DNA from: Aquabacter sp040755535
Lineage (GTDB): Bacteria > Pseudomonadota > Alphaproteobacteria > Rhizobiales > Xanthobacteraceae
DNA length: 28,414 nucleotides
Assembly: GCA_040755535.1 (NCBI GenBank)
Contig: JBFMAV010000057.1
Location: 1-28,414 of the forward strand
Direction: 5' to 3'
Position 1 is the first letter of the stretch, and every line of letters starts with the position of its first letter. Of this stretch, positions 8,617 to 19,100 are shown one piece after another. The notes beneath the pieces were generated by a model. That model saw only the letters and a program-made list of their open reading frames with translations, was not told where the DNA came from and ran no database searches. Made by a program: the position numbers and the translations under genes.

Positions 8617-9063
8617 TCAGGCCGGGCCGCGCCAGCCCGGTGGGAGGTCTTGGTCGAAGCGGGCGAGGCCATCCTGTGGCAAGTCCGGCCAGGGCAGGCG
8701 TGCAGTGACCCAGATGTGGGCGGTTGGCACGATGGCACCCGGATCATCCAGCGTCGCGGACGCCACATCCAAGGTCCCATCGGCGGACTCAGCCTGCGCG
8801 TCCACCTGGAACAGGAGGGCGGAGCCGCATGCGCCGCAGAAGAAGCGCGTCGCCCAGGGCGAGGAGCGGTACGCCTCCGGTGCCCCCCGCGTCCAGCGAA
8901 AGGAGCCCACCGGAACGGTCGTCCATGTGACGAACGGCGCGCCGCTGGCGCGGCGGCACAGGCTGCAATGGCAATGGCACGAGACGAGAGGGACGGCGGA
9001 AACCTCGTAGCGCGCGGCACCGCACAGGCAGCCGCCCGCCAGGGAAGCGCCCGACAGGCTCAT
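8617..9063 (-). CDS. GFA-family zinc protein (Mss4-like fold)
   Basis: This 148-residue protein is of the GFA family (glutathione-dependent formaldehyde-activating enzyme and relatives), small zinc proteins that bind glutathione or thiol adducts. The zinc ligands are visible: Cys12 and Cys14 (GCLCG), a dense Cys-His cluster at 29-36 (CHCHCSLC), and Cys76 and Cys79 (FFCGACGS). The start ATG at 9063 overlaps the stop of the gene upstream by 4 bases (ATGA), fixing the start and implying translational coupling; the frame is open further upstream but without family sequence. It is the last gene of the autotransporter unit and converges on glnD with a 48-base gap. Most GFA members have no proven substrate, so formaldehyde detoxification should not be assumed. 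A thiol-related or zinc role next to a surface-protein gene is unexplained. Confidence 0.9.
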   Translation of the reverse strand: MSLSGASLAGGCLCGAARYEVSAVPLVSCHCHCSLCRRASGAPFVTWTTVPVGSFRWTRGAPEAYRSSPWATRFFCGACGSALLFQVDAQAESADGTLDVASATLDDPGAIVPTAHIWVTARLPWPDLPQDGLARFDQDLPPGWRGPA

Positions 9064-10184
9064 CCCGTGGCCACCGGCCAGCCGGGTTCGTCCAGCGAAC
9101 GATCTGGCGTCTCGATTGACAGGAGATTGGCCAAGTCCGGGCCCTGGAGCGGGGCCGCCATGGGGCAGGCGACGCCGGGCATCACGGTCACGTCGAACAG
9201 TTCGCGGATCGAGCCTTCGAGGCGGATCCATTCCACCACGTCGCCGCTCTGAAGATTGATGATCTGCACGCCGCACCAGGGCTGTCCGCCGCGCCGGGCG
9301 ATCTCGTCGTCAATGGGAAGCCCCTTGAAGTTCAGGTAGCGCGGCATGGACAGGGTGACGATGGCGTGCCCGTTATGAAAGGCGAGGCCGCGCATGAATC
9401 CGGGGCAGAAGGCGACGTCTTCCTTTGCGCCGGTCTTCGGATCAACCTTCACCAGATAGCCCCGCCCGGAATCCAGCACCCAGACCGCGCCGTTATGGAC
9501 GCGGGGCGAATGCGGCATGGATAAGCCATCCGCCAGGACGGCGTCGTCATCCACCCGGATCAGGACGCCGCCGTGGGCCTTGTTCTCGCGCCAGCCATCC
9601 ACCACGTCGGTCCGCGCGACGGCGGTGACATAGCGCACCTTTCCGTCCTCCAGACCGAGGCCGTTGAGATGGCACCGGTCCTCCGCCGCGAGACGGCTAA
9701 CGAATTTGGGCTTCCAGAGCGGCTTGAAGCTATGGGAAAGGCTGAAGGTGGCGAGGCAGGAGAACTTGGTGTTCACGAACACCACCCGCCCGTTCGCCTC
9801 CACCGCGATCTCGTGGGCATCGACATCGCCGGTGATGCGCGCGGTGCGGGGCATGAACAACTGATCGAAATGTTCGTTCGCGCGCTCGTGCGGGGCAAGC
9901 ACATTCTCCAGGCGCCACACCTGCACCATGGAGGCGAGGAGCAGGCGACCCGGCTCGTACCAAAGCCCCATGGCGCGCTCGAAATCGCGCTGGTGGAACG
10001 ACAGCGCGCCGTTCGGCAAGCGGCCAATCAGGAACAGCTGGCCCGACTGGTAGGACGAGAAGGCGAGACTGACCTGGTGCTGGGCAAGCCAGCTGGAAAA
10101 TCCGCGCGAGCAGGTGATGTCTGTCGTCTGGGCCGCCTGTGCCGGTTGCTCCGCCGCAGGCTCTACCGTTTCCAAAGCACTCAT
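9060..10184 (-). CDS. TIGR03032 / DUF4915 family protein of unknown function
   Basis: This 374-residue protein has no signal peptide and no membrane segment, so it is probably cytoplasmic. The sequence matches what is known of the TIGR03032 (DUF4915) family: CSRGFSSWLAQHQVSLAFSSYQ near the start, then NGALSFHQRDFERAMGLW, PHSPRVHNGAVWVLDSGRGY and PGFMRGLAFHNGHAIV. The repeated short strands of the type G-x-V-W-V-L-D-S-G-x-G suggest a beta-propeller resembling NHL or SMP-30 proteins; this fold is inferred. The ATG at 10184 shares one base with the stop codon of the giant autotransporter (TGATG), and its own stop overlaps the GFA gene start. It is therefore made from the same message as the surface protein. 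A role in processing, modifying or exporting that protein is possible but not shown. Confidence 0.82.
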   Translation of the reverse strand: MSALETVEPAAEQPAQAAQTTDITCSRGFSSWLAQHQVSLAFSSYQSGQLFLIGRLPNGALSFHQRDFERAMGLWYEPGRLLLASMVQVWRLENVLAPHERANEHFDQLFMPRTARITGDVDAHEIAVEANGRVVFVNTKFSCLATFSLSHSFKPLWKPKFVSRLAAEDRCHLNGLGLEDGKVRYVTAVARTDVVDGWRENKAHGGVLIRVDDDAVLADGLSMPHSPRVHNGAVWVLDSGRGYLVKVDPKTGAKEDVAFCPGFMRGLAFHNGHAIVTLSMPRYLNFKGLPIDDEIARRGGQPWCGVQIINLQSGDVVEWIRLEGSIRELFDVTVMPGVACPMAAPLQGPDLANLLSIETPDRSLDEPGWPVATG

Positions 10185-13100
10185 CAGAAGTGGACCGCAA
10201 ATCGCGCCATGCCGGCCTGGGAGGTGTAGTTGTCGCCCAGGCTGAGCCCATAGTCGAGCTTGAACTCCCAGCGGTTGGGCAGGAGGGCCTGGAAGCCCAC
10301 ATCGAAGTTCGCCAGCGTGCTCGGCATGTAGGTGACGGTGTCGAACGTGCCGGTGCCGGTCGGCGCTCCGAGGAATGCGGCGGTGGTGGTCCAGCTGTCA
10401 TTGGTGCTGAACGACATGCCCGCCGTCACATAGGGGCGCAGCACCGTGCCGCTCGCCATGACATAGCGGGTGCCCCACTCCAGGGCCGGCGAGACGATGA
10501 AGGTCGTCTGGTCCGAACCATAGATATAGAGTTCCGCACCGCTGAAGCCCGCTTCCACATAGCTCGGCGCGTTCACGTAGGACACGTCGAAATCCACATA
10601 GGGCCGCAGGTAGAAGTCCTTGAACGGCATGTCATAGGCGACGCGGAACCGGCCCGTGAGATTGTAGGTGTCCGAGGAGGACGAGGGCGAGGTGCCCATG
10701 CTCGCGATGGTGCGGGTGCTGTCCGCATTCATCCAGCCGAAATCCGCCGCCAGCGCGAACAGCCAGGGTCCGTTCTGGTATTTCAGGGCCGCGCTGACGT
10801 CGAAGCCCGAGGCCGAGGTCCAACTGCTGTTGCCAGCGCCCGTGGTCCAGGCTTCCTGGTAGGCCACCGAGAAGGCGGTGAACCAATTGGGCGCAACCTG
10901 AACCTGCACACCGGTCTGGGCGGTGAGGGTGTCGGTGGTGAAACCCTGGTTTTCGGAGGTGGACGTCTGGGTGGTCCGCCCGAAGATCATGCGGGCCCAG
11001 GCGCACTGGTCTTCCACCACCAGCATGGTGCCTTCCGCGAACACCGGGCAGCTCATGGTGCGGTTGAGCACCGCGCGGCTTTCCGACGTCCGGGTGGAGG
11101 CGGTGGAGCCGAGAAGCTCGGGTGAGAGGTCGGTCAGCGTATTCTGATAATCCGCCGCATTGGTGGAAGACCCGATCAGGGACGAGAACACCTGATTGGT
11201 CGAGGCGCTCCCGCCCGCATTCCATGCCGCCTGGAGATGGCCGGCAATGGATTGCTGGTTGGCCGAGAGGGACAGGCCCGCCGGCGTGAAGTTCGCCTGG
11301 GGCGTGACGCTGAGGCTCGACGTTCCATCGTTGGATTGGAGGCTCTCCAGCCAGGAATAGATGATGGAATTGTCGGTATACACCGCCGTCGAGGTCAGGG
11401 TCGGCGACGTCAGGTAGGTGAGCGTCACGTTCGGTGCCATGGAGAGCGGATTGACGAACACGCTCCCGGTGACGTTGGCCGCGCCGCTGATGGTGATGAG
11501 ATCGGTCTTCGCCCGCACCGGATCGACATCGATCGCGATCACCGAGGTCGCAAACGTGCTCAGTGCGCCCGTGACAGCCGTCACACCGATCTTGCCCGCG
11601 CCGAAGGGCGAGAGCGTGCCAGCATTGCTGAGCGGACCGCCATTCAGCGCCACCAAGCTGCCGGTGTTGAACAGGCCGCCGGCGAGGTTGGAGAAGCCGT
11701 TGAAGCCCGCGCCCAGATCGACACTCCCGGTGACCGTGCCCGCATTGACCACCTGGTCGGAAGCGTCCCCCGCCAGGATCGCGTTCTGACCGATGCTGGT
11801 GACAAGGCCGCTGGCGGCGATATTCACCTGGTTGTTGTCGCCTCCCACCATGACGATGCCGGCGCCCGAGGCTCCGGTTCCGCCGATCACCGATCCGCCG
11901 GCATTCACATTGACCGTGATGGTGCCCGCGCTGCCGCTGCCGAGGCTGGCCGCGAAGATGCCGGGCGCATCGAGCCCCGTGGCCGAGACGGCACCCGACA
12001 CGTTCAGAACGATCAGCCCACCATTGCCTTGGCCGCCCGCTGTCCCCACGCCGCTCACGCCCGCCGTCTGGATGGTCCCGCCGCCGCCGCCGATGGACTG
12101 GGCGTTGATGGCGGCCGCGCGATTGCCGCTGGTGGCCACGGTGCCGGAACCGTTGACGGTCGCGGAGATGTTGCCGCCATTGCCGTCGCCCCCGCCGGTG
12201 CCGACGCTGTCGACCGAGACGTCGAAAACGGTGCTCGCCATGTCGCCGGCAAGGCCGCCGCCGCCGCCGATGGATTGCAGGAAGAGGGCGTTCGCGCCCG
12301 CCCCGGAGGTCTGGACCACGCCGGACACCTGGACATTCACTGCATTGCCCTGGCCGCCGCTGCCGCCCTGGGCGCCACCGAAGGACAGGCCGGCAAGGGC
12401 GCTCGCCGAAGTGGTCCCGACCTTGCCGCCGCCGCCGCCGATGGACTGGGCGAGAATGCCGTGGGCGTTGCGCCCGGTGGTCGAGATCAGCGCCTGGGGG
12501 CCGACCGATACGGAGACGCCGCCGCCGTCACTTCCCAAGCCGCCGCTGCCGCCGATGCTCACGCCGAGGGAGGCGATGCCCTTGGCGCTGGAGGAGGTCG
12601 CGAGCATGTTGCCGCCGCCCCCGCCGATGGACTGCGCCAGAACGCCGTCCGCATTCGCTCCGGCGGTGATGATGGAGCCGTTCACATTGACGGTCACCTG
12701 TTCCGCCCAGTTCCCCTGGCCGCCGGTGCCGCCAATGGAGAGCGACCCGTTGACCGTTCCGCCATTGGCGCTGGTGGACGCCGCGGAGGCCCGTCCGCCG
12801 CCGCCGCCGATGGACTGGGCCACGATACCGATGGAGGCTTCGCCATAGGTATTAAGGGTGGTGCCGGCCTGGCTCACATTGACCGTGCCGCCCGTGCCGC
12901 CCGCTCCGCCGTTGCCGCCGAGCGAGAGGGCAAGCGCGACATCGCTCTTGTCGTCCTTGCCGATGCTGTTGACGAAGGCCGCATTGCCGCCGCCCCCGCC
13001 CACGGACTGCGCAAGGATGCCATCCGCTCCGTCTCCCCGTGTGACGATGGCATTGGACACCGCGACATAGATGGTGCCGCCGCGCGCGCCGTTTCCGCCC

Positions 13101-16100
13101 GTTCCGCCGAGCGAGCCGGAGACGGTCACCTTCGACGATCCCGCCGAGGCCGAAGCGGTCGCCCCGCCCTTGCCGCCGCCCCCACCGATGGACTGGGCGA
13201 CCAAGCCGGCCGATTCGTGGCCGCTCGTTGAAATGAGCCCGTTCTGGTTGGCCTGGTCAGACACCTGGACCGTTCCGCCGCTGCCGCCCGATCCACCCGT
13301 CCCACCGAGGGAGAGGTTCAGCGCGACGTCGGCGCCGCTCGCCCCATCGGCCTTGCCGTTGCCCGCGCCGCCATTGCCGCCGCCGCCGCCGATGGACTGG
13401 GCCAGCACGCCGTCCGACAGTGCGCCGGTGGTCACGATCTTGACGTTCTGCTGCTGGTTAAGCGCGACATTGACCTGACCACCCTGGCCGCCTTGCCCGC
13501 CCGAGCCGCCGAGGTCCGTGCCAAGCGCGATGGTCCCGGTGACCGCATTGTTGGTCGCGCCCGCATTGCCGCCGCCCCCGCCGATCGCCTGGGCAAGGAC
13601 CGCCGTGGCGCTATGGCCCGACGTATAGATGGATCCGCCGAGGCCGACCTGGACCTGGCCGCCATAGGAACCCGTGCCGCCGGTGCCGCCGAGTCCGAAG
13701 GTCAGCGTCACCTTTCCGCCGTCGCCGCTGTCGTGGGTTGCCCCGGCGTGGCCGCCGCCGCCGCCCAGCGCCTGGGCGAGGATGCCGATGCCGAAATTCC
13801 CCTCGGTGGTGATGACCCCGGTGTGCAGGACCTCGACTTGGCCGCCGACCCCGCCCGAGCCGCCGCTGCCGCCCAAAGAGGCCGCGATATTGGCGTCCGC
13901 CTTGGTGTCGGCGGCCCGTCCGCTGGCCAGAACGGCATTGCCGCCGCTGCCGCCGATGGACTGGGCGATGATGCCGACGGCATGGGCGCCGATCGTCTTG
14001 ATGGACCCGCTGTTCTGGATCCGGATGTTCCCGCCGCGCGCGCCCTGCCCGCCTTCGCCGCCCAGTGACGCGCTCAGCGCCACAACGGCCGAGCCGCCGG
14101 TTGTGGACGAAGCCGCGCCGCCGCGTCCGCCGCCCCCGCCGATGGACTGCGCCACGAGGCCATTGGCGTGATCGCCCGAGGTTTGAATGGCCGCGGGCTG
14201 GCCCTGGTTCTGGACAGTGACTTCGCCGCCCTGACCGCCGGCCCCGCCGGTGCCGCCCAGGGTCACGTCGAGCGATCCACCCTGCCCGCCCGCGCCATCC
14301 GCCTTCCCGCTGCCGCTGGAGGCGTTGCCGCCGCCGCCGCCGATGGACTGGGCGAGCACGGCGTCCGCGCCCACGCCCGAGGTGGAGATGACCGCGTTGG
14401 TGGTCCCGCCGAGTTGCACCGAAACTGTATTGCCATTCCCGGCCGACCCGCCGTGGCCGCCCATTGAACCGCCGACCGCGATCTTACTGGTTGCGGCATT
14501 GTTGGAACTGCCGCCGTTTCCGCCGCCGCCGCCGATGGACTGGGCGAGAATACCAGTGGCATGGGCGCCCGAGGTGCCGATGCTGCCGCGCGCCTGCACC
14601 TCGACATTACCGCCCTCGGTGCCGTTGCCGCCTTCCCCACCGAGCCCCAACGTCACAGCCACCTTGCCGCCCGTGGCGCTTTCCTGGCTCGCCGCCGCAG
14701 CGCCGCCGCCGCCGCCCACCGACTGGGCGAGGATGCCGACCGCCGAGGCGCCTTCCGTAACGATGGTCCCCAGGGCCAGCACCCTCACTTGGCCGCCCTG
14801 GCCGCCCACGCCACCGGAACCGCCGAGCGTCGCGCTCACATTGGCATCCGCCTTGGAATCCTTCGCCGCCGTGCTGGCCGTGCTGGCATTGCCGCCGCCC
14901 CCGCCGATGGATTGCGCGATGATACCGGACGAATGATTGCCGAGGGTCTTGATGTCCCCCCCGCTGGTCACCTGGACATTGGTGCCGCCCCCCCCATATC
15001 CGCCGCTGCCGCCCAAAGTAGCGGACACGTCGGCGATGCCCTGGCCGGCCGTGGAACTGGAAGAGGCGCCACCCCGTCCGCCGCCGCCGCCGATGGACTG
15101 GGCGACGATCCCGCTGGACATGATGCCGGTCGTATAAAGGGTTGCGCCCTGGCCCACCTGGGCGCCGTTGGTCACGTACACCCCGCCGCCGGTTCCGCCG
15201 CCGCCGCCGGCGCCGCCCATGCTGAGAGCAACGCCCGCGCCCTGGTTGCCGGCCCCAGCCGCCGTGCTGGAGGCGGCGGAAGCACTGCCGCCGCCGCCGC
15301 CCACCGACTGGGCGAGGATGGCGTCCGCATGGCTGCCCTGGGTGACGATGGAAATGGGGCCGCTCGCGGGCTGGCTGATCTGAACCGTCACTTGGCCGCC
15401 CTGCCCGCCCCCGCCGCCTTCGCCGGACAAGGTCGCGCCGACACCGATCTTGGCAGAGGCGGCGTCCGAAGCCGTGCCCGATGTGCCGCCACCGCCACCG
15501 ATGGATTGGGCGAGGATGGCCGTACCGCCGGCACCAGACGTCAGGATGGCGCCGGAATTCTGGACCAGCACCGAGCCGCCATTGCCGCCCGAGCCGCCAG
15601 AGCCGGAGAGGCCGAAGCTGACCCCGACCTTGCCGCCATTCGCTGTATTGGCCGAGTTCCCGGCCACGCCGCCGCCGCCGCCCACCGACTGCGCCAGAAT
15701 GCCGATGGCCTGGTCACCGGACACGGAGAGGGCACCGGAATTGGTGACGCTCACATAGCCGCCGATGGAGGCGCTGCCGCCCGAGCCGCCGAGCGAGGCG
15801 CTGATATTGTAGGAACCGCCGGCGCCCTTGGCCGAGACGTTGCCACCCTTGCCGCCGCCGCCGCCCACCGACTGGGCGAGGATGGCATTGGCATGCGCGC
15901 CGCTGGTGGAAATGACGGCGGCATTCGTCACCGTCACGGTGTTGCCAATTCCGCCCACACCGCCCGAGCCGCCGAGCGAGGCGGAGAGCGATACGCTTTG
16001 TTGCCCCGAGGCGTGAGCGTCCGCGCCCGCCGAGCTTCCCGTGCCGCCGCCCCCACCGATGGACTGGGCCAGGATGGCATCCGACAGCGCGCCCTGGGTG

Positions 16101-19100
16101 GTGATGCTGCCCATGGTCGACACCGTGACCGTGCCGCCATTGCCGCCCGCCCCGCCCGCGAGGCCGATGGCGCCGCCAAGCGCGATCTTCGAGGTGGTGG
16201 TGCTGTTGGTATTGCCGGCGCGCCCGCCGCCCCCGCCCACCGATTGGGCAAAGATGGCGATGGAGTCGGTGCCGGATGTGGCGATGGTGCCCAACGTGTT
16301 GACGGTGACCGCGCCACCGGCGCCGCCGCCGCCGCCGGTACCGCCGAGGGTCAGGGTGAGGCCGACCTTGCCGCCGCTCTCCGCACCGGCGGCCGTGCCG
16401 CCCTTGCCGCCGCCGCCGCCCACAGACTGCGCAAAGATCGCGCTGGAATGATCGCCCGTGGTGACGATGCTGGCCGCCTGCGCGCTTGTCCCGGAGACCA
16501 CGTTGACCGAGCCGCCGACCCCGCCGCCGCCGCCCGATCCACCAAGGCTCGCCGACAGGGCGAAGCTCGAACCGGAACTGCCCGGAATCATGCCCGAGAA
16601 GCTCGCGGAACCGGTCTTGGTGGTGCTGCTGGCGCTGCCGCCCACGCCACCGCCGCCGCCCACGGACTGAGCGAGCACACCGTCCGCGTCGTCGCCGGTT
16701 GTGACAATGCTGCCGGAATTCGTCACCCAGACGTCGCCGCCTGCGCCCCCCCCGCCGCCGGTGCCGCCGATGGAGAAGGTGGCGGCCACCGTACCGCCAT
16801 TGGCATTGGCGGTGCCGCCGCCCGCGCTGCCGCCGCCGCCGCCCACCGACTGGGCGAAGATGCCGCGCGCACTGGCGCCCGCGGTGGCGATGCTGCCGCT
16901 GTTCGTCACTCTGACCTGCGACGTCAGCGTGACGCCATTGGCGACATAGGTGCTGAAGGCATTGCCCGCCGAGCCACCGGACCCGCCGCCGCCGAGCGAC
17001 AGCGAAATGCTGGTTTCCCCGGGCATGGTGAGCGCGGCGCCGCCCGTGGTGCCCACCCCACCGTTTCCGCCGCCGCCGCCGATGGCCTGGGCCTGGACAG
17101 CATCCGCAAAGTCACCGGATGTCGTGATCGACCCGCTGTTGTCGACGATGACGCTCGAAGCATCCGCGCCGCTACCCCCCGAGCCGCCCAGCGCGACATT
17201 CAGATTGAGCGCGCCTTCCGGAGACCCGGCGACGGACAGGGCGCTGGAATCGCCGCCCGCGCCGCCGCCGCCGCCGATGGACTGAGCGAGAATACCGCCG
17301 GCGCCCATGCCCGTTGTCGAAATGGTGCCGGCATTCACCACGCTGGCGGTGCCGCTGATATCACCGCTGCCGCCCGAGCCGCCGATGCTGACGGAGACGC
17401 CGACCGCTGGCGCCTCAAGGCCCACAGCGACGCTCTTAGCGGCCGACGATCCGCCATGGCCGCCACCGCCGCCGATGGACTGGGCCACGATGCCGAACGA
17501 ATCCATGCCGGTGGTCACGATGGAGGCGTTGTTGGTCACGCTGGCCGTGGCGCCGATCCCGCCGCCGCCGCCATTTGCGCCCAACGCCACCGCCGCCGCG
17601 AAATAAATACCGACCGCCGTGCTCTTGGCGCTGCCGCCGACGCCGCCGCCGCCGCCGATGGATTGGGCCAGAATGCCGTTCGCGCGATCACCCGAGGTCT
17701 GGATCCCCGAGTCGTTGATCACCGTCACGCCGCCCGCATTGCCGCCCACGCCGCCCGACCCACCGAGACCGAGCGCCGCGAAGCCGATAGCCGTGGACTG
17801 GGCGCTGCCGCCCGCGCCGCCGCCGCCGCCGATGGACTGGGCCAGGATCGCGGTGGCGTGGTCTCCGGTCGTGGTAACATTGATGGTGGCCGGGTTGGCT
17901 GCCGCGTTCCGCACATAGACGCTGCCGCCGGCGCCGCCGATGCCGGCCGCCCCGCCGATCGCCATGCTCACGCCGAGGCCGATGCTGCTGGCACCGCCCC
18001 CGCGCCCGCCGCCGCCGCCGATGGACTGGGCCGAGAGGCCGATGGCGGCATAGCCGCCGGTCGAGACGGCCCCGTAATTCTGGAGACGGGCCGCATCCGC
18101 ATTGCCGCCGCCGGCGCCCCGCCCGCCCAGCGAGGCCCAGCCCGCCGCGCCGCCGCCGCTGCCGCCGCCGCCGCCGATGGATTGGACCAGAATGCCGTCA
18201 GAGAAGGCCCCCGATGTGACAATGGAACCGGTATTCGTGGCGATGGCCGAGGCGCCGATGCCGGTTCCCGATTGCGTCGCGGTTCCACCGATGGAGACCG
18301 AGGCGCCGCCGCCCAGGATCAGGCTGCCGCCGCCGCCGCCGACCGACTGGACCAGCATGCCGTGCGAATAGCTGCCGCTCGTGCCGACCGCGCCGACATT
18401 GATTGCCCGGGCCTGGCCGGCATCGCCGCTGGATGCACCATTGCCGCCCATGGAGCCGAAGACGGAGTTTGACGCGCCGCCGTTGCCGCCGCCACCCGCC
18501 ACCGATTGCACCACGATGCCCACCGAGCCGCTGCCGGAGGTGGTGACGGTGCCCGCATTCGAGAGATAGGCATAGCCGGACGACCCGCCGGCGCTGCCGG
18601 ACCCGCCGGAGCCGGAGAAAAAGCCGCCGACGCTCCCGCCCTGGGCACCGGCACCGCCCAGACTCTGAACGACGACCGCCGCGCCGGCATAGCCATTGGT
18701 CGAGAGGGTGGAGCCGTTCGAAATCACCACCGAGGCGGCCCGGCCGGTTTGAATGGCGCTTCCCCCGACCCCGCCATTGCCGCCATTCTCATTGAAAGAA
18801 TCCGACGCTCCCGCGCCCGGCCCGCCCGCCCCGCCATTGGCGGACACGAACAGCGCATTGGCGGACGTGCCGGTAGCGGAAATCTGGGCCCCCGTGGCGA
18901 TGTAGACGGAGGCCGTGCCGCCCATGCCGCCGGCCCCGCCACGGGCGCCGTCCGCAGTAGCGACCGAACTGGCATCGCCGCCCGAACCGCCGGCGCCGCC
19001 ATTGGCGGTCACCGAGATTGCCGTCCCGCCCGTGGCGGCCCCCGTGATCACGCTGTTGCCGAGGACGAACACGGCCGCCGAGCCGCCGGCCCCACCGGTG

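Noticed and set aside
14561..18472. A 1303-codon open frame on the plus strand, rich in Ala-Ala-Asp-Gly-Leu repeats
   Set aside because: It is antisense to the autotransporter repeats. Its repeats simply mirror the glycine-rich units, it has no domain, signal or ribosome-binding site, and GC-rich repeated DNA readily gives such open frames. The same holds for the 664-codon frame at 11237-13231.
11930..18676. Regularly spaced CCGCCGCCG-type blocks as a CRISPR-like array or a phase-variable microsatellite
   Set aside because: The blocks are in-frame glycine codons of one coding repeat. Spacing of 180-210 bases and the coding continuity exclude CRISPR, and triplet changes would not shift the frame.
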